Below, one piece after another: positions 1-13,900 of a stretch of DNA of 64,000 nt. The DNA comes from Siderastrea siderea. Lineage: Eukaryota; Cnidaria; Anthozoa; Scleractinia; Rhizangiidae. How positions within the stretch are numbered: position 1 is the stretch's first letter; every line of letters begins with the position of its first letter. The notes below the pieces were generated by a model that was not told where the DNA came from, made no database searches, and saw only the letters and a list, made by a program, of their open reading frames with translations. The DNA lies in NCBI GenBank assembly GCA_964030785.1, contig OZ034972.1:11595319-11659318 (forward strand), in the 5' to 3' direction. Position numbers and translations under genes: made by a program.

Positions 1-935
1 GCTGAAAAATACCAAGCAGCCGCTTCAAAATAAGGGGAAAATTATTAATAAAAAATATGTACTTATTGACTAAGTGGGAGGGCCGGACAGGAAAATATTT
101 GGCTTGAGGGGTATGGACTGAGTGCAGAGAGGTCCATGACATCATTACACCTTTACTACACTTAATTTTATTGGAAAATTTTTAAAAGAAACTTTTGAAT
201 GCTTAATGAAAGTTTAAGTGTGAGAGCACTAAAATAATGAACAAATAATGCGTGTAGGGCTGGAAGGCTTTTTCCAGACCGGCTTGTGCACCCCGTCCAG
301 CCCTACACATGTCAAGTAACTCGCTGATGCATTTTCTATAGAATTGCATCAGCTGTGAGTGGATTTTTGGGTCAAAAAAACAAATACTGAATAAAATTGA
401 AGGCAACAAAGTTATAAGAACCACCCCAACTGGCAGGAGGCAGGGCCAATTGGTTAATTACAAGGGTGGGAAAGGAGGCTAATTGGGAGCTACTGAGAAA
501 CAACTCTAGATAGCAGTAAAAACATTACTTTCTTCACACTCCCTCTTTTTTGGCTTAACTGGTCATTAAAATCAGGATGACATATTGAAGAATTATGATC
601 AACTGTACATGTCACATTTTTAGACACTCAAACATGTGTACAGATTTTTGTAGAGCACTACATTTCTTCATGCACTATTTAAGGTTTAATATTGCATGCT
701 GTGTTATTCTCAACATGCCAACCAACCCTATTCCAATCCCACAGTTGCAGTTGCCATGGTAACTTGTTTATCACTGATGCGAATCCAATTTTTACCATCA
801 TCTTCCAGTATGCAACAAAACATTCCTTGTACTACATACTTACTTTTAGCAGCTTTTATTGATAAAGGTCGCCTTTATTGCTGGAAATCACTACATTTAC
901 TGCATTCATTACATTTTATTTTTATGTTACTGAGT
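1..935. other. Intronic edge with no recognised feature
   Basis: By position this lies inside the coronin-7-like gene, downstream of its last visible exon. I found no coronin exon here, so the next exon is probably beyond the left edge. The short ORFs look like chance. Confidence 0.4.
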
Positions 936-1163
936 ATACACCAAAACCACAGTACAGCACTTTGACAGTACAACACTACCGCCGTACAGCACTATGACAG
1001 TACAATACTACCACTGACAACACTACAACTGTACAGGACTACGACAGTACAACACTACCACTGTATAGCACTACACTACCACTGTACAACACTACGACAG
1101 CACTGTACAGTGTTAGTGTTGTTCAGTCATAGTGCTGTACAGAGGTAGTGTTGTACAGTAGAG
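936..1163. repeat. Inverted minisatellite of CAGTACAACACTACCACTG-like units
   Basis: Roughly 20-25 bp imperfect units with the core ACAGTACAACACTACCACTGTACAGCACTAC-like pattern run to about 1105. The same motif then returns as its reverse complement (GTGTTGTTCAGTCATAGTGCTGTACAG). The array can therefore fold on itself. It lies in a coronin-7 intron. Confidence 0.75.
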
Positions 1164-1337
1164 TATGCAAAATCCAGTCAACTATTAACATCATACTTAA
1201 TTTTGACATGTATCTGCACGCTGTGCGACTATTCTAACATAAGTATGAAAACATAAATCGAGATCAGTCCCGGCATCCTCTCATTACTAATGCTAATAGT
1301 TTTTTTTACACACAGTTCTATGATCTATAACATAATA

Positions 1338-1718
1338 CAGTGGAATCCCGATTTTTCAAACCTCCTAGAGAAACAGAATTTGGTTTGAAAAATCTAAGGT
1401 GGCACGAGATCATGCTTGATTTACGGGGTATTGTTTCATAACAACCAGGAGAGCAAACAGAAATACCATGGCACTCTTGTAAAGTTTTTTAGCTTTCATT
1501 TGAATGGTCACACTTTAGGATTTTACTCAAGACTTGAAAGCTAGAACCACCTTGTACACATAATAAGCAGCGCCTGCATTTACCTCAATTTCTCAAACCC
1601 TGTGGGTTCCAGAAATCGAGGTAAATTTCTTATAAATTTCTTGCATGGGAAGCAAGAATTGGTTCGAAAAATTGGGAGGTTCAAAAAATCCAGGGTTCAA
1701 AAAATTGGGATTCCACTG
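1338..1718. mobile_element. TA-flanked MITE of pogo/Tc1-mariner type
   Basis: Inverted ends read CAGTGGAATCCCGATTTTTC on the left and its near complement (AATTGGGATTCCACTG) on the right, with TA directly outside each end (1336-1337, 1719-1720). Further inward the inverted similarity continues as CAAACCTCC / GGAGGTTC. It is 381 bp with no ORF. The CAGTGGAAT terminus and TA target are typical of pogo/Tigger-derived elements; that assignment rests on family knowledge. Confidence 0.7.
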
Positions 1719-1921
1719 TACATGTACAATCTACAACACAAAAAAAAACTTTACTCTGTGATCTACAGCTACATGTTTGACATAGATATAAATAGTCTAC
1801 TGCAGAAATGTAGTGCTCTATGAAAATCTCTATGCACATTTCAGTGTCCGAAAGCGTGACAGGTATAATTTATGATATGTTTCACAAGACAGTTAACCAG
1901 CCATTTAACTATTGTGCTCAC

Positions 1922-4900
1922 CAGCGGCAAGTTTCCGTCTATTAAATGGATCCATAGCAAAGTCCATGATGCCACTCCCACACTGAATAACGAGCAGTCC
2001 TGAATCAGGCAGTCGACAGGGTTTGGTGAGCTGTAAAAAGCAAGCAAAATTATTTTCTAACCACACTCTTGAACTTTTGTTACCCTTCTCTTTCAGACTA
2101 CGAGCAGTCTTTTTCTTTGTTCAGGGATAGTCGAGCGAAACGAACAAGCGAGCGAGTCTGAATTTGCCTGCCGCATTGTTACGTGACACGTGCGAAAATC
2201 GCCTCCAGTGTTGATTCGCAAGTGTAGCGTGAAAATTGCCTGCCATGTTGACACTCAAATATCAATGCAGCAGGCAATTTCCAGCTTACTACACTCAGCT
2301 TGACACGCCCATCATGTAACAATGCGCCAGGCAATTTTGTGTGTGCTTGCTCGCCTGTTCGTTTTCCCTTGGTTATCCTTGAGTGGAAAGAGAGACTGCT
2401 CATAGTCTACTTCTCTTTTATCTTTAAGCAAGCAGTAGTTTGCCAATGAACAAATTTGCTGTACCTGACATCAAAATGTTACAACTTACTGGAACTACAG
2501 CTATCTGTCCTCCCGGTCCTGTCAATGGAAATGCAGCAAATTCCTGATTGACTTGAAATGCATCACTGTCTCCCGGCAAAGAAATGCTCAAGTTACGTAC
2601 ATTCTCAATGTTGTTACTTTTGTGCATGGGTGTGCCATGAAGGTGTCTGAACTTTGACGCACGCACACCTGTGAAAACCTTTGTAGGTTTTGCCGGTGAT
2701 TCGGCCACAGGATCACTGTCTGGAGTTGATGAAGGGTCTGCCTGTTGAGTGATTTTAGAGCTGTCTTCTGACAGTGGATCATCTTGAGGTTCTGCTGCTG
2801 ACTAATTCAATACACAGAATGGTTAACACTACAGTCAATACTTACTCTAATCGTATGATTGTACAACAAAACGCTCGATTGTGATTGGTTATCCATGTGC
2901 CTATTTTTACCTAATTGGAGGGTGATCACGTGGGTTTCCAACTACATCTGTCCAATTTGAAGTTCTTGTAATTGGACAGTGGTAATCGGACAACTACGCT
3001 GTACATGGTTCAATCAGGTGCACTGAAATGGGTTCTTTTTATAGCTGTTTCTCCACTGTTTGCAAAACTGATAATTAAGAATACATGTATATCCCCGAAG
3101 GGCACATAGATTTCTAATCTCGCATTTTGTTATAGATACGATTAATTGGTAACTGGACTTTGTGTCGTACAATTCAGGGGTAATCGTGCTTGTAATTTCA
3201 AATTAACCTTGCGCCACGCGCTCGGCTGATTTAAAATTACTCACCCAATTACTCCCTGAATTGTACCCCACGCAGTCCAATCACCATTACTAATTTCTGA
3301 CCAACCAATACAATATTGGATGGTCTTACTTTCCTGTGGTGCTGTTTTTTATTTTGTACAAAGTAAACTTAGCTTTTGAGTCTGCAGATGACAACCTAAA
3401 CTGTGACATTCACTTGAATGCTATTAAGCAGTACTTCCTGAGCTAATTTTTTTCTTGTGCTGTACAAGGAGATTTTTCCTTTGGCATCTGGAGTACCCTG
3501 TTCAAGAACCAATTACCATAAGTACTCTATCTTCCCGCTCACTATAAGGGTATGGAACAGTTTGCCCGAAGACACAATTAAACTGCCAAGCTTGGACTCT
3601 TTCAAAAAGAAAAAAATTCAATTGGCAATATTTAATGCTAATCGTTGACCCCAGTGATATATTTATTCATTTATTAGATGAAATCTGAAATTGTCACCAT
3701 TCAAATATTAAAAAGCTATCATGCAAATTTAATCGTACTTTCCCCTCAGGAGAGAAAGGATAATCAAGGATGGTGTGTTGTTCTTGTTACCTTTTTTGCA
3801 GATGCACTCGGTTTTTTAGCTTCTATTGTGGGCTTTGGCTTCAGCCCTTTGGGCTTCTGGGGTTTTACTAGTGATGTTTTTTGTTGTGCCTGTCGCTTAG
3901 ATGGATCCAGAGAAACCCTCTTCATCTAAAGAAACAAAAACAATAGGTAAAGTCATACACGAGCCAAGGAGGCCCACATGGCCGGAGCTTATCCCGGTTT
4001 CTGTAGCATGAAGCAACTGAGAGTATTGCTACTCTCCTCTGGATGGGATGCTAGTTCATCACAGAGGTACCCCCAGCAGTATGTTGCTGGTACCCATTTA
4101 TACACCTAGATGGAGAGAAACAATGTGGGGGTGAAGTTTCTTGTCTAAGGAAACAACACAATGGCAGGGGCTGGGTGTTGAACCACCGACTTTCAGATCT
4201 GAAGTCCAACGCGTTAATCACTACACCACCGCGCCCCCCATAACAAAAACGATTATTGTTCTGAAAACGCTATTTATCTGATTATCAGTCATTACCAAGA
4301 CTCCATGTGGTAATCAGCTAGTGTAAAGGTAAATATCAATACAGTTAAAAATAGTGGGTAACTACACTGTATAGCAATTGAAAAGCAGATATGCTCTGAA
4401 CAGATGTTATGCTTTGGCATGTGTCTGGCTAGCATGGCAAGTGCTCACCACCCACCCGGGTGGTTTTCATACAGCTTGTCTAAATCAGTGATTGGAAAGA
4501 AATTTGCAAATGTTGGTTTTTTATTGAGGGTAGAAAAATGCAGAACTGCAGAAAATCCCTTGTACCAAGGTGTGGTGGGTGCGATGGTGTAGAGGTTAGC
4601 ACGTGGGACTTCAGATCTGAAGGTCGCTGGTTTGAGGCCCATTCCCTGCCATAATGTTGTTTCCTTACACAAGAAACTTTAACCCACATTCTCTCTCTCC
4701 ACCCAGGTGTATAAATGGGTACCAACCGGCAACATGCTGCTGGGGGTAACCCTACAATGGACTAGCATCCCATCCATGGGGAAAGTAACAATTATACTCT
4801 CAAGTTGCTTCATGCTATGGAAACCAGGATCAGCCCTGGCCGTGTGGGCCTCCTTGGCTTGTGTGCAACTTTACCTTACCTACCAAGGATGAGAATGAAC

Positions 4901-7900
4901 AACAATGTGAAACTCTACACACAGGTGACACAAAGTCTGGCAATCAAACCTTGGGTCACAAATAGTGAAAGAGTTTGCTGATGGGACACAGGTGCTCTCA
5001 ACATTTCACCAACTCTGTTTCCTGCTGATGTAATAAGCCAGTGTGGTTTCATTTGGCATGCGTTCTTTGCCTCTTGCCTCCTCTCATCCAGGGGTTCCAT
5101 CAAAGCATTGACTGGCGGTGAACATGACTTTGCCTGACTGCTTTAAGCACTTCAAACAAGACAGTTTATCTTGAGGAATTAATCTTTTTGCCCATGGATC
5201 TGCCTGCCAAAACTAATTGCCGTACTATTTTATACCCCGATGAAACTCCTGATAAAGGTTAAAGAACCAGACGTGTGAGTTATTAGCGTTTTTTGCCAAG
5301 TATTTTACTAGAAGGGGCCAAAAGTGAATTAGCAAGGACCAAAATGGTAGAATTGCTCTCGCCCTTTGCACAAAACGTAAAAATAGCAAGGACAAAGCAT
5401 TAAAGAGGCAAGTAATGGTCCCTGCATCCTTGTTCTGATTGAAAACCCTAGCAGTGATGCTCAGTGTTTTTAACCCTATCATTCCTAGAGTCAGTTAAAG
5501 AGACATTTAGGGTGGTTCAAACTTTTGAGTCTGTGGATGAAGTCCCTTGGTGTGACCATTCAAACAGAACCTCTTTAGCAGTACTTTCACATGGTACTAT
5601 TCGTTTTTAAGTATTTTCCAGAATGGAAATTGGGTTTTGTCTTGAATTTTGATTTCAGGCACTAGTGGGAGTTAAAGGGTTAACTTACAGGGATGTTAGA
5701 TCCACTGAACCACTCCTCAGCTGTCATGGAAGCTTCTCTTGCCACTGTATCAGGAAACAAGTCTCCATGAAATTCCCTGTAAGACTGTTACATAAAACAC
5801 ATACCCATTCAAGACTTAACCATTAATTATCATAAATTATTATCATGAATACCATAAATTATCAGAGATTATTACCCTAATGATAATTTATGGTAATGCT
5901 CATCCTTGTGGTGACCTTTAGTATCATTATCACCTTCATCAATTCAACTGACAAGAAGGCCTATAAGTAATTTCATTTGGTTAAAAAAAGAGGTCATTTA
6001 TTACCCTGCGAGGGACGCAGTAACTCAGTGGTACCACAGATGACTTTGTGAGCTGAAGAAGCCGCACTACTTCACATGACATCACGTCCAAGGCAAGTTT
6101 AGGAACAAAGGCCATTCCTTTATGTTGTTCCTCTAACATCTGCGATGACACTAAAGTTAAAACAACAGTTTTAATCCCAAAGTGACGTCTTTTACATTAG
6201 AACCTATCCTTACAGACACCCTGTTTAATTTAATATCACCACCTTATTTTTACTACCACTTTTTTGTGGCCCATATGGAAACTCAGTTGTTTTCCTATCT
6301 GGAAACGTCATTAAACTGACCACATCGCAACTGTGACCAACAACCACTTTTTGGAGTCCCAAACTGTTATCTTCTTTTCTTTAATATGCCCCCTCAACAT
6401 GCCTGGTGGATTGACACGACAGAAGGAAACAAAAACTGACAAGGAAACAGTCAAAACTTTTGAACTGCTTTTGGTGGCCAGGTACAAAGTCATTTTACCT
6501 TCTCAATTGCCCCTGTTGTTTTTTGTGTTTACTCCTTCCTTTTTGTTGATTATCATAATTTGGCCCAAAAACCCTTTAACTCCCAAGAGTGCTTAAAATC
6601 AAAATTCAAGACAAATCCCAAATTTCATTTTGTAAAATGTTATTCATCATGTGAGAAGAGGTTTCAATTGAATGGTCAAACCATAGGATTTTGTTGACAG
6701 AGACATATATAAGTTAGAACCACCTGAAGTCTCCATAACTGACTCTGGGAGTGAAAGGGATGAACCCTGTTACTACAACCAAAATTTTCTGGTCTGTCTT
6801 GGTTATTTTAATGAGGTGCCTCTGTATTTTAAGGACGGTGCCTCCTAATACAGATGTATTTTTGCTAAGGTTATGACTATGGGGAAAAAGTAGATCTTAG
6901 CAAGGGTTATTGAAATCCAAAAAGAAAAATGTGGGTAACCACGCATTTTTCAGAGATAATTAAGCAATCATAATTCTAAAAAAACGTTAAAATACAAAGA
7001 ATGTATCACTATGGCAATTTCTTTCCAAATTTAAGCTCATTATCCCTGAGAAATGCGTGGTTACCCCCAATTTTCTTTTTGGATTATGATAGCCCTTGCT
7101 AAGATCTGCTTTTTCCACGTAGTCGTAAACCGCCCAAAAATATTGTTGTATTAGGGGGTAAATTCCTTAAGAAAACCGAATATCCCAAGATGCGCAGAAC
7201 CTATGCGCAGTAACAAAAGGAGGCACCGTCCTTAAAATAAATCTAATTCAGTATTTCTTTGTTTGAATATTACCTGGGGTAAGGAAAGATACAGCAGTAT
7301 TGGAAGCTTCCAGGTACTGAATAAAAGAATCACCCTAAGGCATAAAGATAACACAACAGAGGGATGTCAATCTTTGAGCTTGCACTAAAAAGTCTGAGGA
7401 ATGTCAGGTCTGAGTGTGAGTTTAAGTTAAGTTCACTAGGAAATTTCACTGCAAGATAAAATCACAATGTTTTAGGAGATTCTGTCAAAAACAAACTGAT
7501 TGGTTACAGGTTACAGCAGTACTCTAGGCAACAGGCTGCAGCGACATGTGGGCACAGGTCCAGTAACAATTCCCTTTGTGTGACACGCCCATTTTTAGGA
7601 AAAATCCTTGTCGCATGACAGCACTTTGTTCCTACAATGGGCTGCATAAATTCAAACTGCTTTGAACTAGTGCGTTAGGTCACAGGAAAAGATGTGTGCA
7701 CCGCTCATGTGACATGTCCCCACAACAACAACAAAATGAACCAATAAGAAAGTGTTATTTATTCTAGTTCCGAGGTACCTTAACCATAATCAAGAATTCC
7801 CTGCTTAAAATCCCTTCATGTGCACTTTAGCATATTGCTTCAGTGACATGTCTCCTTCACAGTGAATATGAGACAGCTTATTGCATAGACCTGTCCTTAC

Positions 7901-10900
7901 AACCCACTGCCTAGTGTGTTCCAACCTCAAAGCTGAGTGAAATCTTAATACAGAAATGAAATGGTAGAAAACTTGGGATAAGCTGTTGAGGTGTCTGGAT
8001 GGAAAGAACTGGCAAAAAGTAAAACTTCAAACAATATTGTAGACATAAAATTAACACTGAATAATATCTACCTTCCCAGCTAAAAACAACATGTTGGTGT
8101 CTGGGTCAAAAAATGGCATCAATACTCTGCATTCAAAAGTGGATATGACATTACTTTAACGCTAGTCAATGACAATTTACAGATGAGTAACAAATGAGCC
8201 TCTCTGTGAGAATTTCTGATACCAAAATCCAAGTAGCCTATATGAGGGGACTTTAGCAACCGTGCAAAACCAGATCTACCCAAACAAGTCCTGTAACGAT
8301 CAGTGAGAGACATTAAGACAGGACAGTGAGATCTGGAAGTCCTTAGCCTCAGACTGACACATGAGGCAGGGGAGTCAGATTCAGTTGAATCACTTTTGGA
8401 GAAGATGTGGTCAAACTTCTGTTCCAGGATAAGACTCAAGTAATCTGTCTCTCTAGGGTACAGAGAGGATCTAGTTGAATACCTACTCGGCAGATGATCA
8501 TACTTAATTATGAGTGGCCACCAACAGTGCACGTCACTGAGTACTAAGAATCACTACCGTAATTTGAATACTCAACAACACTTGCTTTCATGGTAAATAC
8601 TATTTAGCTAGCCTAAAATTATCCTGGCAAAGGTTGTACAAATTTCTCATAAAGACAGAACAACAATATTTTTGTGGAAAACACCACAGAAAGGCTCGTG
8701 AATGATTTAACAGTGTAAAATGTAATAATGTAATAATGTAATAGTACAATAATGTAAGAATGTAATGGTGTAGTAGTGTAATAATGAGCGTAACAGAGTA
8801 ATTAAGTCTAAGTGCAATATAGAATGACAAATACCAGTACTGGTGACTGAGGAAGAAACAACTGCTATAATCGTTATGGGGAAAGACAAAAAGCAAAGAG
8901 CCAGAAATCAAAAATTAAGATGTTTGGAAAGTTCCAAAATTTATGCCCAAAGGGCTCAAGGAGCACAGTATTAATACAGCCAAATTTTCCATAAACATAA
9001 ATAAAAGCACATTTTATCTAGGGGAATTAATCCTAATTTTTTTTGCATCAAGAACACATTACAAACAGTGATATTATGACAACTCATCAATGATGAGTGA
9101 GTTCACACCATTATAACTGCAACAGCATAGATTACTTTCTAATGTTGTGTACCTACCCTCCAGAAGATGAGTCAAAGTTCAAATGCTGCAGTGGTTTGCT
9201 CATATTATGTACATCCCAAACCACAACTTCCCGTTGGTGTGACTGAAAACAAAACAAGAAATAAATGTAAATTTATCACAAAATTATTAACCATGACTGA
9301 CAAGGCATGAAATACTTTTTCATTGAGGAGTCATTGGATCTAAGATACCAGGGCCCAGTTGTTCAAAGCAGGATTAGCATCAACTTTTAATTCTGTTTTA
9401 TTGCCAAAGGATACAGATGCCTGTAAATCTCTTTTGGCCTAATTTTGACTTCGGTTGCTTTTGAATGGTCACTTGGAATTTTCTCTGAAAACTCTTTTGA
9501 AATAAGAGGAACAAGGACCTTGGGTTAAATTCTAATCCCAGGTTAGCGTTAACCAGCTTTTGAACAACCCGGCCCCATATGCTAAACTGGTCGCTAATTT
9601 CAAAACACTACTCTCTTTTTAAAAAGAAGTAGTCTCTACTACTCCTGGTAGTCCCTGCCATCGTGTTGATTCCTTGGACAAGGAACTTCATCATTCCACA
9701 TTGCTTCACTTCATCATGCAGGTGTAAAAACGGGTTCAGGCAACATTCCTCTTAGGGTAACCCTGCAACGAGCTAGCATCGCACCTAGGGGAGAAATTTT
9801 TTTCCAACTTACTTTCTTACAGGCTCAAGTTTGTGAACTATGTATGCACTCATGAAATGCATGTATGTTGCAGGCAGACCTTGTTCTCACCATATTAAAT
9901 CCAGAGCCCAGAATTCTGTCAGTACTTCCTAGCCACAGCACTCTTGAGTCCTTAATTCCTCCAACGCCATCACATTCCTGCAATGTGTCACAATAGAAAA
10001 TAGAACAATTTTGTTAACTAAAGGTAGAAATATTTTATAACAACAGACTCTGGAGTTATTTTCTTTGGTGGTCCAAAAATAATATATCACAGAAGCATGA
10101 AAAGCTAAGCAACTAATGATTTTCACCACAAGCTAAGCATTAAAATCTTGTCACAGTGAACGAACCAAAACATTTTTTCCATGCTGATCACTATTCCACA
10201 TAGGCAGACTAAATTGCCATTGAGAAGTTTACCTTTTATAATACTATTAATGGGCTTTTACTTTCATGAGGGTTTTCTTTTTTTGTGATTGTTAAACATT
10301 CAAGTTCATAAGGATGTTAAATGCTCAACGGTCAGTAAGTGGTCTGTTAGTTTTCTATTGAAAACAGTGTTTAGCTCTAATTACAATTTGGAAATCATGT
10401 TAATCAGTTGTAGAGAGCTGAATGTTTAAAACGTTTTTCTGGTCTTTTCTGCAGATCTGCTTTTAATAACATATTATTAATTTAATAAAATGATTCACCT
10501 GGAAAAGGCCACCATTACTTTGAATTTGCATTTTAAGTATTACCATATGTGAAGATCCTTAAGTAATGTTTAATAAACGAGCAGGAGTGCTTTATCAAGT
10601 TTAAAACACGAGGCGCAGCCGAGTGTTTTAGACTTGATAAAGCACGAACTGTGAGTTTATTGAACGGCTTCAAAGACATTCCTAGATAAGCGTGTCCCAA
10701 TAGAGTTCATAACATCGATGCTTTTGTGGACGTTGGAAATTAGCATACGAAAAAAATATTACATCGAAAATTAGTATGCAAGAAAATCAAATCTCACACG
10801 TGTTTTGAACTGAACGAAGAGGACATGGCGTCCTCTTCCAGGGCTTTTCGGAAGCCTAAAAATGCCGATGAAGAGAGGAAATTATTAGAAAGTGCTACCC

Positions 10901-13900
10901 CAAAGTCAACACAGGTTAGTAATATTTTAGGCCCCCCTGAAAAATTGGAGACTATGGGCAAAGTGTCAAACGCAGAGGTTATGGGAAACAACATGGAGTC
11001 GCTTCTGCCAGCTGATCTAAATTTTGAAATTTCAGATGATGCATTATCTAATATGCCTTTACCAGATTACGGTAGTAATGTAATACAGAATTTTTCTGGA
11101 TCTGCATGTATTTAACAACTGTACTATTAATTTTGTACAAAAGTAAATTTACTGCACGTGTAAATTAAAGAACACTAAATATTCACCTACCATTTGTAGT
11201 TTCAGTTGATGTGTTGATAATTAATATTCATAAATCACGTGCAGTGACTTTATATCTGATAAAACACCGCATATTAATAGGTAAAGTCAATGCACGTGAC
11301 GTATTATCGATCATTCGATAGGTTAATGGGCTTATGAATTATTAATGAGTTTTTGAACGTAATAGAAACACTTGCAAGTGTTTTTTTTATTAATATCAAC
11401 TTTTGACAACACTCTGATAGCTTTCAAATGGCTTTCATGCTAACTGGACAACTGTAATGCAAGAATTGTTGAAAGTGCACTTGTCAGTATTGTCAGAGAG
11501 TTAACATGGAAGATGACAACTCTTCCATTTACACTTCTTGCAATTCTTATTGCCCAGATGAAGTATAAACCAAATAATAAAAGTTGGAAAAAAAATGTCA
11601 AAAAGTTGTCAAAAATGAAAAAAAAAAGACTTTGCCAAAATGCACTGCTATGGTAAACAGCACTGGTATCGGTAAAAAGAATTTTAATAATTAAAAATAA
11701 CATATGATTACCCCAACAACAGAAGCACTGCGAGGATCTAAGATATGTATCTTCTTGTCCTGAAATTATAAAGAAATAGTTAAATTGTGTATGAGTACTG
11801 ATAAGGAGATTGATTATGTTATAGACAAATTTTATTGCTGTAAGTGTGAAAAAATATGTGAAACTCGTGACCACTCACCCACTGCATGTTCTAAGATACC
11901 AGGAGACTTGCAGCAAGCTAGGTCATTAACCCTTTAAGCCCTGATATAAAAATGCATATTCTCTTTACTGTTATCCATTCATTTCTTGTGGAACTAGTAA
12001 GGAGAATTTGCCTACATACAGTGTATCAAGACATCTTTTTCTTGGTGATTACTTCCTTTATTCTCATCACTTGAATGCTTGAACAAGTATTGATAACTAT
12101 GGAGTCCTTGATTGTGAATACTTGTTATTTATTCTCTAACAGTAAAATACAGTAATCCTTGATACTACCGACTCCACCGACCCGCAGTGCGCATGACTGT
12201 AACGCAATACATCGACACTACATCTCTCCTTTCCTCTGGATAATGAGCTAGGTAAAACTTTAAAAAAATGAAACTCAACATGCTACTTCCTAAATCTACC
12301 AGTCCAGGTAACGTTCACACAAGTTATTTCCTTCGTGCAATTAATGATCTAAGCAATGTCCAAGTAACATAGTCTTTGAAATGTTCAGATAATGTTCACG
12401 CAACAATGTTCCTTTTCATTAAGCCATTGTATTTCAGCAATGTTCAAGTAACATAGTCTTTGAAATGATCAGGCACCCGTCTTTCTCTTGCTGATCTGCG
12501 AAGTGCGGGTAATTCAACTGGTGTAGGTGTAGGTGTTTCAACTGATGGTGCATTTCCAGGTGATTCAACTGGTATAACTGTAGGTGGTTCGACTGTCTCA
12601 ACTGGATCAACTGCTTCTGTTGCCTCAATGAAGGGTGTAGACTGTTCTTCCTCGTCACTTGGAACGGGATGTACAGGTATGTTAGAAGGCAGCTTTTTGA
12701 AGAATGATGCATTTCTTGTTATGATGTGTTCTGCATTTTGGGCTGTAATCATGCTTCCTTTCTTGTCTGTGATCTCAAATGGCTCAGGCTTGAATGGTGT
12801 AGACATCTTGTTCTGTTTTGGTTGCTTTATCAATACTTTGTCACCAACATTCAGGTCTGTGTTCTTGGCATGGTTGCACTTGTCTGCATACTCTTTCATC
12901 TTCTCCTTTCTCTTAGCATCAGCTCGTCTGATCTCTGGGGATGCCTGATCAAACTGCACCAGGGGTAATGTGGACTTTAGTTTTCGTCCATTCAGCAACT
13001 CCGAAGGAGACTTCCCTGTGGTGCTATGAGGGGTGGCCCTGTACTGTCGAAGGAAGGTGAACAACTCTTGTTTCCAGTTCTTGCCTTGAACGATGGCTGT
13101 CCTAATCGCTTTCTCCAGTGTCTTCATCAGCCTCTCCACCTCTCCATTTGCTCTGGGCCATTCAGAAGTTATTCTGCGATGTGTGAAACCAAGTTGAGTG
13201 GCAAACATCTGAAAACTTTCACTATTGAATGGTGGACCATTGTCCGTTCTTACTACCTCGGGGATCCCTTGCCTGGCAAAGATGCTGTCAAGGTGGGGAA
13301 TCACTGCCTTTGCTGATGTTGACCTCAAAATTTCAACTTCTGGATACCGACTGAAGTCATCAGTCACGACGAGCAAGTAATCTCCACTTGGAAAGGGGCC
13401 ACAGAAATCTATGGAGAGCTCTTGCCATGGGCCTAGTGGTAAGGGGGACATTTGCAGAGGCTCGCATACTGGCTTTGGATCATGGTTCGCAGCTTGGCAC
13501 GGTAGGCACCCTTTGACAACTTCCTCGACCATTCTGTCTATCCCTGGAAACCAGACTGAATCTCGCAAAAGACGCTTGGTCTTCACAATTCCTTGGTGTC
13601 CACTGTGAGCTAGCATAATCATTCGATCTCGTAGCTTCTCGGGAACTATTATGCGTGTCCCTCTCAGAATAACGCCATTTGATACTGACAACTCCTGCTT
13701 GATCTGCTGGTACTGACTGACATCTCTTCCAGCCTCGTGCCACTTTTGAGTTGCTATCACTTTTGCTAGACTCTACAACGTTTCATCAGCTGCTGTCGCA
13801 TCTTTTACTTCTTGAAGCGTAACGGCATGGGGCACAGCATTATTGGTTACAAAGTTAATATAGGCATCAACTCTTGATAAATGGTTGGAAGCCTGCGATT

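Noticed and set aside
4150..4240. Possible tRNA gene
   Set aside because: A and B boxes are present but no cloverleaf with a proper acceptor stem; the sequence continues as a SINE body repeated elsewhere.
8119..8532. 137-residue minus-strand ORF
   Set aside because: It overlaps the acceptor side of a coronin-7 exon and otherwise covers intron, with no recognisable domain.
11440..11874. 144-residue hydrophobic minus-strand ORF
   Set aside because: AT-rich intron. It overlaps the small coronin-7 exon 11712-11759 in a different frame.
12628..13608. Several plus-strand ORFs of 65-106 residues
   Set aside because: Shadows of the Gypsy integrase frame on the minus strand.
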